Below, one piece after another: positions 44,060-51,342 of a stretch of DNA of 64,000 nt. This DNA is from Cellulosimicrobium terreum. Lineage in GTDB: Bacteria > Actinomycetota > Actinomycetes > Actinomycetales > Cellulomonadaceae. The notes beneath the pieces were generated by a model. That model ran no database searches, had not been told where the DNA came from, and saw nothing but the letters and a program-made list of their open reading frames with translations. Every line of letters begins with the position of its first letter. Position 1 is the first letter of the stretch. Location of the stretch: NCBI GenBank assembly GCA_014803435.1, contig JACYFD010000001.1, forward strand, positions 682,001-746,000, in the 5' to 3' direction. Made by a program: the position numbers and the translations under genes.

Positions 44060-45052
44060 GTGACCGATACGCCCCAGGACAGCACCTCGGCCCGCTCGCT
44101 CGGCGAGGCGGACGCGTTCGACACCGCCGGCCTCGCCCTCCCCGGCTGGCGGCACGTCTACTCCGGCAAGGTGCGCGACCTGTACGAGCCCGACCTGCCC
44201 GCGGTGGGCGGCGTGCACCCGCTCGGCGACGTCGTCCTCGTCGTCGCGAGCGATCGGGTCAGCGCGTTCGACCACGTGCTCTCACCCGGGATCCCGGACA
44301 AGGGTGTCGTCCTCACGCAGCTGAGCCTGTGGTGGTTCGACCAGCTCGCGGACCTCGTGCCGAACCACGTGGTGTCGACCGAGATCTCCGCGGAGCCCGG
44401 CGACGGGCTGGTGCCCGACGTCGTCGCCGGCCGCGCGATGATCTGCCGCCGCCTCGACATGTTCGCCGTCGAGTGCGTGGCGCGCGGGTACCTCACCGGC
44501 TCCGGTCTCGTCGAGTACCGTGCCGGCGCCCAGGTGTGCGGGGTGCCGCTGCCCGACGGGCTGGTGGACGGGTCGCGTCTGCCCGAGCCGATCTTCACGC
44601 CCGCGACCAAGGCCGCCGTGGGCGAGCACGACGAGAACGTGTCCTTCGAGGTCGTCGCGTCCCGCATCGGCGTCGATGCCGCGGCCCTGCTCCGGGACCT
44701 GACGCTCGCGGTCTACGCCCGTGCGGAGCAGGTCGCGCGTGAGCGGGGCGTGATCCTCGCCGACACGAAGCTCGAGTTCGGGCTGGACCCGACCTCCGGG
44801 GACACCGTACTCGGGGACGAGGTGCTGACCCCTGACTCGTCGCGGTTCTGGCCGGCGGACCAGTGGGAGCCGGGCCGCGCGCAGCCCAGCTTCGACAAGC
44901 AGTACGTGCGCGACTGGCTCGCGTCCCCCGCGTCCGGCTGGGACCGAGCGTCCGACACGCCTCCTCCCTCGCTCCCTGCCGACGTGGTGCTGCGCACGCG
45001 GGACCGCTACCTCGAGGCGTACGAGCGCCTCACCGGCTCTCCGCTGCGCTGA
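44060..45052 (+). CDS. purC: Phosphoribosylaminoimidazole-succinocarboxamide synthase
   Basis: 330 residues, SAICAR synthetase, which adds aspartate to CAIR in purine synthesis. The family shows in HVYSGKVRDLYEP (about 33-45), VVASDRVSAFDHVL (about 64-77), CRRLDMFAVECVARGYLTGSG and ILADTKLEFGLD, and DSSRFWPADQWEPG near 255-268. This is the longer form seen in actinobacteria and yeast Ade1. Its last 23 bp overlap the 3' end of the convergent HNH gene. Confidence 0.95.
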   Translation: MTDTPQDSTSARSLGEADAFDTAGLALPGWRHVYSGKVRDLYEPDLPAVGGVHPLGDVVLVVASDRVSAFDHVLSPGIPDKGVVLTQLSLWWFDQLADLVPNHVVSTEISAEPGDGLVPDVVAGRAMICRRLDMFAVECVARGYLTGSGLVEYRAGAQVCGVPLPDGLVDGSRLPEPIFTPATKAAVGEHDENVSFEVVASRIGVDAAALLRDLTLAVYARAEQVARERGVILADTKLEFGLDPTSGDTVLGDEVLTPDSSRFWPADQWEPGRAQPSFDKQYVRDWLASPASGWDRASDTPPPSLPADVVLRTRDRYLEAYERLTGSPLR

Positions 45053-45389
45053 GCCCGGCCGTGCCGGCCGCGTGGCGGTACGTGTGCCCGCTCGGTGCGG
45101 TCCAGCGCACAGTCCCGTCGTCGAGCACGGCGGGCTGCCACCCGTCGCGGGCCCGCACCACCTGGTGCCGGCGGCAGAGCGCGACGAGGTCCGCGGGTCC
45201 GAGCTCGGGTGCGAGCGCCACGCCGGGAACGAGGACGTGCACGAGGTCGCAGCGGAACGCGGGCACGCCGCACCCCGGGAACGTGCACGTGCGGTCCCGC
45301 GCGAGCACCTGGGTGATGGTCGGGACGGAGGGGCGTCGCGTCGTCGGGCGGGGTGCCGTCGTCGCAGGTGGTGGCGGTGCGGTGCGCAT
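45030..45389 (-). CDS. Small SOS-boxed HNH-type protein
   Basis: 119 residues. It resembles only the C-terminal HNH part of the DUF222/13E12 endonucleases. The core shows C35TFPGC40 and FRCDLVHV (first His, H51), a central PADL where the family has Asn, and LCRRHQ (C72, H75). The four Cys/His zinc residues look intact, but the central Asn is Asp67. The closing DGWQPAVLDDGTVRWTAPSGHTYRH segment is typical. The start has AAGGA 6 nt upstream. A perfect LexA-type palindrome overlaps its promoter. The large DUF222 N-terminus is absent. Probable DNA-damage-induced nuclease or zinc-binding relic. Confidence 0.75.
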   Translation of the reverse strand: MRTAPPPPATTAPRPTTRRPSVPTITQVLARDRTCTFPGCGVPAFRCDLVHVLVPGVALAPELGPADLVALCRRHQVVRARDGWQPAVLDDGTVRWTAPSGHTYRHAAGTAGLSAAESR

Positions 45390-45417
45390 GCGGTGGTCCT
45401 TCCTCGGGTGCCGGGCT

Positions 45418-45458
45418 CGTGCGAGGGCGAGGAAGGGGCAGGGCCCCGCCCTCGCACG
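45418..45458 (-). other. Stem-loop in the leader of the HNH mRNA
   Basis: Outer arms 45418-45428 and 45448-45458 pair over 11 bp (CGTGCGAGGGC). Inside, GGGGC (45435-45439) pairs with GCCCC (45443-45447). It lies within the predicted 97-nt untranslated leader, upstream of the ribosome site. Attenuation or mRNA stability are possible roles. Confidence 0.5.
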
Positions 45459-45477
45459 CGTGTCGAAGAGGGAGTCT

Positions 45478-45493
45478 TCGAACAGGTGTTCGA
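45478..45493. promoter_or_regulatory. SOS box (LexA operator)
   Basis: TCGAAC-AGGT-GTTCGA is a perfect match to the Gram-positive/actinobacterial LexA palindrome TCGAAC-N4-GTTCGA. It borders the minus-strand -10 box TAGAGT (45498-45493) and covers the predicted start point of the HNH transcript. purS, divergent, starts 167 bp away and has its own -10 (TAGACT, 45525-45530). Confidence 0.85.
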
Positions 45494-45524
45494 CTCTAGA
45501 CGTGTCCTCCGACACGCGCGCGCG

Positions 45525-45530
45525 GGTAGA
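45525..45530 (+). promoter_or_regulatory. -10 box upstream of purS
   Basis: TAGACT, 129 nt before the purS start, predicts a leader of about 120 nt for the purS-purQ-GNAT operon. No riboswitch fold is evident. Confidence 0.35.
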
Positions 45531-45659
45531 CTGGCCGCGGAATCCCGCCGTCGGCTCCCCGCTCGTCCACTCCGCGACGTGCAGCCTCGTGCCGCACACG
45601 CCGTGACGGGGATACCGGAGTCCCGGCCCCTCCCGAACTCACTTCGCCAAGGAGCACCC

Positions 45660-45947
45660 GTGGGACGCGTCGTCGTCGAGGTCATGCCCAAGCCCGAGAT
45701 CCTGGACCCGCAGGGCAAGGCCGTCGTCGGGGCGCTGCCGCGCCTCGGCTTCACCCAGTTCACGTCGGTCCGTCAGGGCAAGCGGTTCGAGCTCGAGGTC
45801 GAGGGCGACGTCACGCCCGAGATCCTCGCCGCCGCGCAGGAGGCCGCCGAGAAGCTGCTCTCCAACCCGATCATCGAGGACGTCGTGCGCGTCGCCGACG
45901 CCGTGACGGATGCCGCGGGCACGGTCACCTCCGAGGGTCTCGCCTGA
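45660..45947 (+). CDS. purS: Phosphoribosylformylglycinamidine synthase subunit PurS
   Basis: 95 residues, small subunit of FGAM synthase, which links PurQ to PurL. The compact alpha/beta fold shows in [17 protein letters not shown], the [18 protein letters not shown] segment and ANPIIED-like [12 protein letters not shown] 45660 has AAGGAG 5 nt upstream. It is joined to purQ by a one-base overlap (TGATG). PurL is not in the window. Confidence 0.95.
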   Translation: MGRVVVEVMPKPEILDPQGKAVVGALPRLGFTQFTSVRQGKRFELEVEGDVTPEILAAAQEAAEKLLSNPIIEDVVRVADAVTDAAGTVTSEGLA

Positions 45948-46666
45948 TGAGCGCCACCTCCCTCGCTACGGCGAAGGTCGGCGTCGTCACCTTCCCCGGC
46001 ACGCTCGACGACCGCGACGCCGCGCGCGCCGTCCGCCTCGCGGGCGGCGAGGCCGTCGCGCTGTGGCACGCGGACGCCGACCTGCACGGGGTCGACGCGG
46101 TCGTCCTGCCCGGCGGCTTCTCCTACGGCGACTACCTGCGCGCGGGCGCGATCAGCCGGTTCGCGCCGGTCGTGGAGTCCCTCGTGGACGCCGCGAACGG
46201 TGGCCTGCCGGTCCTGGGCATCTGCAACGGCTTCCAGGTCCTCACCGAGGCGCACCTGCTGCCCGGCTCGATGGTCAAGAACGACCACCTGCGCTTCGTG
46301 TGCCGCGAGCAGGTCCTCGTCGTCGAGAACGCCGAGACGGCCTGGACGCGCGACTACGCCGCAGGCCAGCGCATCACCATCCCGCTGAAGAACCAGGACG
46401 GCCAGTTCGTCGCCGACGACCGCACGCTCGACGAGCTCGAGGCCGAGGGTCGCGTCGTCTTCCGCTACGACGGGTGGAACCCGAACGGGTCGCGCCGCGC
46501 CATCGCAGGCATCTCGAACGCGGCGGGCAACGTCGTGGGCCTGATGCCGCACCCTGAGCACGCGGTCGAGGCCGGCTTCGGCCCCGCCTCGGCGGCCGGG
46601 CCTCGTGCGGGTACCGACGGGCTCGGCTTCTTCACCTCGGTGCTGAGCGCGCTCGTCCACGCGTGA
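45947..46666 (+). CDS. purQ: Phosphoribosylformylglycinamidine synthase subunit PurQ
   Basis: 239-residue class I glutamine amidotransferase that feeds ammonia to PurL. The nucleophile Cys is in [11 protein letters not shown] (about 87-97), oxyanion [17 protein letters not shown] (about 47-63), and the His-Glu pair in [11 protein letters not shown] (about 200-210). Full length. Its stop overlaps the following GTG by 4 nt. Confidence 0.96.
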   Translation: MSATSLATAKVGVVTFPGTLDDRDAARAVRLAGGEAVALWHADADLHGVDAVVLPGGFSYGDYLRAGAISRFAPVVESLVDAANGGLPVLGICNGFQVLTEAHLLPGSMVKNDHLRFVCREQVLVVENAETAWTRDYAAGQRITIPLKNQDGQFVADDRTLDELEAEGRVVFRYDGWNPNGSRRAIAGISNAAGNVVGLMPHPEHAVEAGFGPASAAGPRAGTDGLGFFTSVLSALVHA

Positions 46667-47775
46667 CCCTCGACGTCCGCGTGCCCGACGACGCGGGCGC
46701 CGTCGCGCACCCCGGCGGACCGGTGGTCGTGGCGCTGGTCGCGAACGACGACGCGGCCGCCGCCGCCCTCTTCGCGCGGCAGCAGGCCGAGCTGGCGGAG
46801 CGCTACGGCGAGCCGGACGACAGCGCGTTCGACACGTCCGGGCTCCTCGCGGTGCTCGTCGCGCACGACGACGGTGCGCCGGTCGCGTGCGTGGCGCTGC
46901 GGGACGTCTCCGGCGCACCCGACGGCCGCGGGGGAAACCACCCGGCGTCGACGGGCGAGGTGAAGCGGCTGTACGTCCTCCCGGAGCACCGCGGCCGGGG
47001 ACGCGCGCGCGTCGTCATGCGTGCCGCTCACGAGCAGGCGACGGCCGCGGGCCTGCGCCTGCTCGTGCTCGAGACCGGCACCCGCCAGCCGGAGTCGGTC
47101 GACCTGTACCTCGACCTGGGCTACACGCCGATCGCCTCGTACGGTCACTACGCCGGCGACCCGCTGTCGCGATGCTTCGCGCTCGAGCTCGACCGACGAG
47201 ACGCACCCGCTGACCGTCCGGGCACGGGTGCGACCAGCGGACGAGCGCCCGCCACGCGACCGAGCGGCGGCCTGCAGGTACGGGCCGCGGCCTGGGACGA
47301 CCCGGTGGCCGCTCGACTACGACGGGAGATGCACGAGACGTCGTCGATCGTCCTCTACCCGGAGCTGGTCGCGGGGTTCGACGCCGCGGGGGGCTTCGAC
47401 GTCGTCGACACCCGCCTCGGGCGCGACGTCGCGGCGACGTTCGTCGCATGGCGGGGCAACGAGCCGGTCGGGTGCGCGTCGTTGCGGCGCGCCGACGCTG
47501 GAGCGCGGGCCGCGCACGGTGAGGCGTTCGAGGTGAAGAAGGTCTTCGTGCGCGAGTGCGCGCGTCGCGGGGGAGCTGCCCGCCGGCTCATGGACGCCGT
47601 CGAGGCGGACGCCCGGCGCCGCGGTGCGGACGCGCTGCTGCTGGAGACCGGGATCCGCCAGCCGGGTGCGATCAGGCTCTACCGCGCGCTCGGCTTCCGG
47701 GCCGTGCGTCCCTTCTCTCCCTACGACGACGACCGGCTGGGGATCGCCCTCTGTTTCGCGAAGCCCCTGGCCTGA
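46663..47775 (+). CDS. Tandem GNAT-domain acetyltransferase
   Basis: 370 residues with two GNAT folds (about 25-175 and 205-370). Each has the acetyl-CoA loop region: [21 protein letters not shown] in the first and [21 protein letters not shown] in the second, followed by [17 protein letters not shown] and [16 protein letters not shown]. In the second copy the R-G-x-G loop reads RRGGAAR, close to canonical. A 30-residue Pro/Thr/Arg linker joins them. The substrate is unknown. It is translationally coupled to purQ, which is unusual for a GNAT and may just reflect operon packing. Confidence 0.88.
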   Translation: MTLDVRVPDDAGAVAHPGGPVVVALVANDDAAAAALFARQQAELAERYGEPDDSAFDTSGLLAVLVAHDDGAPVACVALRDVSGAPDGRGGNHPASTGEVKRLYVLPEHRGRGRARVVMRAAHEQATAAGLRLLVLETGTRQPESVDLYLDLGYTPIASYGHYAGDPLSRCFALELDRRDAPADRPGTGATSGRAPATRPSGGLQVRAAAWDDPVAARLRREMHETSSIVLYPELVAGFDAAGGFDVVDTRLGRDVAATFVAWRGNEPVGCASLRRADAGARAAHGEAFEVKKVFVRECARRGGAARRLMDAVEADARRRGADALLLETGIRQPGAIRLYRALGFRAVRPFSPYDDDRLGIALCFAKPLA

Positions 47776-47841
47776 CGTCCGGCACGCGCTCAAGAGCTCG
47801 CCATCCTGGACGACCTGATCGACGAAACGCGTGAGGGCGAT

Positions 47842-47847
47842 TACTGT
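47842..47847 (+). promoter_or_regulatory. -10 box of the 28-codon gene
   Basis: TACTGT lies 39 nt before ATG 47887, giving a leader of about 33 nt that contains the ribosome site. No good -35 is visible. Confidence 0.4.
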
Positions 47848-47886
47848 CAGTTCGTCATCACTTGCGACGAAAGGAAGGTGCGAACG

Positions 47887-47973
47887 ATGGGTTGCATCGC
47901 TTACGCCATGTTGTATCCGTTCATCAGCTGGATGGGCGGCGGCTCCCCGTGGTCGGTGTGCTCGGCGGGCTGA
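47887..47973 (+). CDS. 28-residue hydrophobic peptide gene
   Basis: A short gene with a strong ribosome site (AAGGAAGG, 47871-47878, 8 nt before ATG), a TACTGT -10 candidate, and a perfect 15-bp terminator hairpin 42 nt after the stop. The peptide has Cys at 3 and 25, five aromatic residues in positions 6-22, a central WMGGGSPW segment and a small-residue end (CSAG). Residues 3-16 are hydrophobic enough to span or associate with a membrane. I do not recognise a family. Options: small membrane protein, peptide toxin, signal or modified-peptide precursor, or leader peptide. Base use is less G+C-rich than in neighbours. Confidence 0.5.
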   Translation: MGCIAYAMLYPFISWMGGGSPWSVCSAG

Positions 47974-48015
47974 GAAGACCGGTGGCAGGTCTCCTGCCGC
48001 TCAGCTGATCTGCAG

Positions 48016-48049
48016 GACAGGTCGGCCGCTCCCCAGCGGCCGACCTGTC
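48016..48049 (+). terminator. Terminator of the 28-codon gene
   Basis: GACAGGTCGGCCGCT (48016-48030) pairs perfectly with 48035-48049 around CCCC, followed by TCTCTTC. The strongest pyrimidine-tailed hairpin of the window. Confidence 0.75.
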
Positions 48050-48144
48050 TCTTCGCGCCAAGGAAGCTGGTCAGGCACGACCAACCGTCCACCGCGCGAC
48101 GCCGCCGAGGGCAGGTTGTCCTGGTTCATCCCGGCCTCAGCCGC

Positions 48145-48150
48145 TAGGGT
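48145..48150 (+). promoter_or_regulatory. -10 box of the 48157 gene
   Basis: TAGGGT ends 6 nt before ATG 48157. Confidence 0.5.
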
Positions 48151-48156
48151 CGGGGC

Positions 48157-48456
48157 ATGCTCCCAGCCGTGACCGGTGTCTACTCCGTGCCCGCGCTCCT
48201 CGGTGAGCTCGTCGGCTGGGTGCTCGGTGCGGTCGCCCTCGTCCCCGGTCGGGCGGGCGCGCTCGCGGGGCAGGTCCGAGAGACCGCGATCGCATGGGGC
48301 CTGCCCGTCACCGAGGTGACCGACCTGTACGCGGCGTTCCCCTCCCGGCTCGTCCTCGCCGTCGTCGCCCTGGCACTCGTGAGCGCGACGATCGCGCTCG
48401 TCCACGGCGTGCGCGAGCTGCGCACGCGGCGACGGTCGGCCGTCCCCGGGCGCTGA
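48157..48456 (+). CDS. Small two-helix membrane protein of unknown function
   Basis: 99 residues. Hydrophobic segments lie at about 11-33 and 62-84, followed by a basic end (RELRTRRRSAVPGR), so the C-terminus should be cytoplasmic. No motif is recognised. The leaderless promoter box supports a real gene. It is convergent with the LLM oxidoreductase gene, 8 nt away. Confidence 0.6.
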   Translation: MLPAVTGVYSVPALLGELVGWVLGAVALVPGRAGALAGQVRETAIAWGLPVTEVTDLYAAFPSRLVLAVVALALVSATIALVHGVRELRTRRRSAVPGR

Positions 48457-48464
48457 GTCTGCCG

Positions 48465-49346
48465 TCAGCCTGCGACGACCAGCGGGCGGACCTCCTGCCC
48501 GAGGAACCGGACGAACCCGGCCAGGTCCGGCTCGTCCGCCGTCGGCTGGATCGCCACCGCCGTCGCCCCTGCCGCGGCGAGAGCGAGCACCGCGTCTGCG
48601 ACGGCTCGCGCGTCGCCTGCGGCGCCGATGCCGAGACCGGCCTCCCGGCCCCAGATCGGCACCTCGCGGTCGACACGGTCCTGGGCGTCCGGTCCCGTCG
48701 CCGTGATGAGGGTCGCGTGCACGTCGAGCTCTGCGTGCCCTGCGGCGCGAGCGGCCGCGCGCGCAGCCGTGGCCAGGTCCCGGACCTCCGCGGGGGTGTA
48801 CGCGTTGCCGAGGATGAAGCCGTCGCCCAGCTCCCCGGCGAGCGCGACCGACCGCGGCCCCACACCGCCGAGCCAGAGCGGCACGGGATCGACCGGCGGC
48901 CAGTCGAGGCGCACGCGGTCGAGGTTCACGTACCGGCCCGACACGGTGACCTCCTCACCAGCGAGCAGCCTGCGCAGCGCGACGGTGTGCTCGCGCAGCA
49001 ACGTCAGCGGTGACGTGGCGCGCACGCCCGCCTGCTCCATCCAGTCCTGGACGCCGTGGCCGACCCCGGCGACGAACCGCCCCGGGAACGCGCGCCCGAG
49101 CGTCGCGACCTCCATCGCCGTGATCGCTGTGCTGCGCAGCGGCGCGGGCATGATGCCCAGGCCGACCCGGAGCCGCTCCGTCCACGCGAGGGCCGCGGCC
49201 GCGGAGGCGAGCCCGGACTGCTTGAAGCAGTCCTCCCACACCCACAGGTCGTCGAGGCCCGCGGCCTCTGCACCCGTCGCGAGCGCGCGCAGGCTCTCGG
49301 GAGCATGGGTGGGGACGAACGCGATGCCGAGCCGGGGAGTCGTCAT
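48465..49346 (-). CDS. LLM-class flavin-dependent oxidoreductase
   Basis: 293 residues, luciferase-like monooxygenase fold (PF00296), F420- or FMN-dependent. RLGIAFVPTHAPESL starts the barrel; GLDDLWVWEDCFKQSG, GLGIMPAPLRSTAITAMEVATLGRAFPGRFVAGVGHGVQDWM and LWLGGVGPRSVALAGELGDGFIL are typical of the F420-dependent branch. The substrate is unknown. CAGGAT lies 6 nt before the ATG. Confidence 0.88.
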   Translation of the reverse strand: MTTPRLGIAFVPTHAPESLRALATGAEAAGLDDLWVWEDCFKQSGLASAAAALAWTERLRVGLGIMPAPLRSTAITAMEVATLGRAFPGRFVAGVGHGVQDWMEQAGVRATSPLTLLREHTVALRRLLAGEEVTVSGRYVNLDRVRLDWPPVDPVPLWLGGVGPRSVALAGELGDGFILGNAYTPAEVRDLATAARAAARAAGHAELDVHATLITATGPDAQDRVDREVPIWGREAGLGIGAAGDARAVADAVLALAAAGATAVAIQPTADEPDLAGFVRFLGQEVRPLVVAG

Positions 49347-49437
49347 GGGCCCATCCTGCCGGGAGCCTCGGACACTCACCGCACATTCGCGGTCATCTCG
49401 CCGAGCAGAGCATGGTCGCTCGACGGATCGTCGTCGA

Positions 49438-49764
49438 TCAGTGCGCTCCATCGAGACGCAGGAGCTCCTCCCCGTCGTCCGACCTCCACACGTGACCGAC
49501 CCACTGGATGTCGCGTACCGGCGGCGGACGTCCGACGACGAGCGCGGGCTCGATCTCGTTCCAGACGGAGACCGCCGGGGCACCCGTCCAGTACACGAGC
49601 CCTTCCGGGTAGATGTCGGTGACCACGTCGGCACCGGCGGCGATCAGGTCGCGGCCGATGCGGCGCGTGACCCGCTGCGGCGTGCGCCGGTAGACCACGC
49701 CGTCGGGCGCACGCAACGACCCGTCGGGAAGTACCTCCGGTGCGTTCGACGATGGGCGGGCCAT
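49438..49764 (-). CDS. Hypothetical protein
   Basis: 108 residues, no signal or membrane segment. A short basic-polar N-terminus is followed by VVYRRTPQRVTRRIGRDLIAAGADVVTDIYPEGLVYW, then a Trp-rich second half with WVGHVWRSDDGEELLRLDG. It looks like a small beta-rich domain; I do not recognise the family. TAGAGT is 6 nt before its ATG. Confidence 0.6.
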   Translation of the reverse strand: MARPSSNAPEVLPDGSLRAPDGVVYRRTPQRVTRRIGRDLIAAGADVVTDIYPEGLVYWTGAPAVSVWNEIEPALVVGRPPPVRDIQWVGHVWRSDDGEELLRLDGAH

Positions 49765-49770
49765 GGGTGG

Positions 49771-49776
49771 ACTCTA
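49771..49776 (-). promoter_or_regulatory. -10 box of the 49764 gene
   Basis: TAGAGT on the minus strand ends 6 nt before ATG 49764. Confidence 0.5.
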
Positions 49777-49811
49777 CGGTCAGGGGGTGCCCGTAGCTCG
49801 CGCCGGCCTGG

Positions 49812-50648
49812 CTACTCGGATCGCAGGAACGCGAGCTGTGCCGCGACGCTCTGCCGTGCGGCGCCGAGCACGGAGGCGTCGACGTCGGCGTAGACGTGCG
49901 CGGTCACGCGCTCGACGGCGTCCGTGCCGTCCGGGCGCAGGCCGAGTGCGCGCAGTGCGTCGCGCACCTGGGCGAGGCGGTCGAGGCGGTGCTCGCGGTA
50001 CGCGCGCACCCGGGCGGCGAGGTCGTCGATCACCGGGCCGTGCCCGGGGAGGCCGGTGAGGGCGGGCCCGTCCGGCGCCGTCGTGCCCAGCCGCTCGAGC
50101 ACGTCCAGGCTCGCGAGGTACGCGGCGAGCGAGCCGTCCGGCTCCGTGAGCACCGTCGTCCCCGCGCCCAGCACCGTGTCGCCCGTGAGCACGCTGCCCG
50201 ACGGCGCGTGGTCGGGTGGTGCCGGGACGAGCGGGCCGTCGTCGGGCAGGTGGAAGCAGACGGAGTCGGCGGTGTGGCCCGGCGTGGCGAGGACCTCGAT
50301 GCGCACCCCCGCCGCCACGACCGACTCCCCGTCGACGAGCGGCGGTGCGTCGTGGCAGAACGCGGGGTCGGCACCGCGGACGGGGGCTCGAGTGAGCGCG
50401 TGCAGGCGTGCCGACCCGGCGGTGTGGTCGGCATGGCGGTGCGTGACGAGGATCAGCCCGACCGGACCGGCCGCGGCGAGCGCCTCGAGGTGCGCGACGT
50501 CGTCGGGCCCGGGATCGACGACCACGCACCCGCGCGTGGGGCCGGGGGCACGCAGGACGTACGAGCGCGTGCCGTCGAGCGTCATGGGGCCGGGGTTGTC
50601 GGCGCGCAGCACGGACACGAGCCGGGTCACCGGGGTGGGAGCGGGCAT
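49812..50648 (-). CDS. Metallo-beta-lactamase-fold hydrolase (LACTB2-like)
   Basis: 278 residues. Metal motif THRHADHTAG (about 69-78), further ligands in ATPGHTADSVCFH (about 121-133), LTGDTVLG (about 153-160) and LPGHGPVI (about 198-205). The C-terminal helical domain (about 210-278) matches the LACTB2/winged-helix extension. Probably a hydrolase acting on RNA or thioesters. It starts one nucleotide after the vapC stop, so it is likely read from the toxin-antitoxin promoter. Confidence 0.9.
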   Translation of the reverse strand: MPAPTPVTRLVSVLRADNPGPMTLDGTRSYVLRAPGPTRGCVVVDPGPDDVAHLEALAAAGPVGLILVTHRHADHTAGSARLHALTRAPVRGADPAFCHDAPPLVDGESVVAAGVRIEVLATPGHTADSVCFHLPDDGPLVPAPPDHAPSGSVLTGDTVLGAGTTVLTEPDGSLAAYLASLDVLERLGTTAPDGPALTGLPGHGPVIDDLAARVRAYREHRLDRLAQVRDALRALGLRPDGTDAVERVTAHVYADVDASVLGAARQSVAAQLAFLRSE

Positions 50649-50649
50649 C

Positions 50650-51036
50650 TCAGACGACCCGGACCGGGCCGGGGTGACGACCGAGCGTGACGTCGTGCGT
50701 GAGCAGCGTGTTCCCGGTGGTCAGCGCCTGCGCAAGGAGAAGACGGTCGAACGGGTCGCCGTGGAGGCGTGGGAGCGATCTGACGGCGGCGGCTGCGATC
50801 CCGTCGACCGCAAGCTCGACGAACCCGAGGCCGAGAGCGGCCGAACGGACCTCGGTCGGGTCCACGGCGAAGTCTGGACGATCCAGCGATGCCTTGATCG
50901 CGATCTCCCAGATGTTCACTGCGCTGAACCACACGTCCAGCCCCGGATCGCTGAGCTCGTCCTGAATGTCACCGGGCAACAGCTCCGGCTCGTACAGCGC
51001 CCACAGCAAGAGGTGGGTGTCCAGCAGGACCGTCAT
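50650..51036 (-). CDS. vapC: PIN-domain toxin of a type II toxin-antitoxin pair
   Basis: 128 residues, PIN ribonuclease. Acidic metal residues are in LLDTHLLLWAL (D6), NIWEIAIK (Glu at about 43) and GDPFDRLLLAQAL (Asp at about 95-98), with TLLTHD (Asp at about 115). It is predicted to cleave RNA when free of its antitoxin. Its ATG overlaps the antitoxin stop (ATGA). All catalytic acids are present, so the toxin looks active. Confidence 0.92.
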   Translation of the reverse strand: MTVLLDTHLLLWALYEPELLPGDIQDELSDPGLDVWFSAVNIWEIAIKASLDRPDFAVDPTEVRSAALGLGFVELAVDGIAAAAVRSLPRLHGDPFDRLLLAQALTTGNTLLTHDVTLGRHPGPVRVV

Positions 51037-51275
51037 GCGGAGTCCTCGAACATCGCGACGATCTCGGCCTGGGCCCACGTGTCGAAGTCGGGCGGAACTG
51101 TGGCGCGGCCCCGCAGGACGCCGAGCTGGCGACGCGCCGGAGGGCGCACCGGCTCGGCCGTGAGGCGCGCGACCGGCTTCCCGGCGCGCGCGATGACGAT
51201 CTCCTCGCCCGCCTCCACCTCAGCGAGGAGGCGCGAGAGATGGGTCTTCGCGTCGTGGACGTTGACGGTCTTCAC
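51033..51275 (-). CDS. Phd/YefM-family antitoxin
   Basis: 80 residues. The Phd fold shows in VNVHDAKTHLSRLLAEVEAGEEIVIARAGKPVARL (about 4-38). The C-terminal tail (about 45-80), rich in Arg then Asp/Trp, would neutralise the PIN toxin. Members bind their own promoter through the N-terminal domain. An inverted repeat lies 25 nt upstream of the gene. Confidence 0.92.
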   Translation of the reverse strand: MKTVNVHDAKTHLSRLLAEVEAGEEIVIARAGKPVARLTAEPVRPPARRQLGVLRGRATVPPDFDTWAQAEIVAMFEDSA

Positions 51276-51300
51276 AGCGCCTCCCGTACGGAGCGGCCGA

Positions 51301-51332
51301 CCAGGTGGACTAAGTCAGCCTAGTCCACCTGG
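51301..51332. promoter_or_regulatory. 12-bp inverted repeat upstream of the toxin-antitoxin operon
   Basis: CCAGGTGGACTA (51301-51312) is repeated inverted at 51321-51332 with 8 nt between. It lies between the DUF7832 gene stop (51343) and the antitoxin start (51275), both on the minus strand. It can be the terminator of the former, the operator of the latter, or both. Confidence 0.5.
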
Positions 51333-51342
51333 GTCGCAGGCG

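Noticed and set aside
47776-47886. Reading the 28-residue peptide as part of a read-through extension of the GNAT gene
   Set aside because: The frame is shared, but the GNAT protein already ends at a normal C-terminus and the strong ribosome site just before ATG 47887 favours a separate start.
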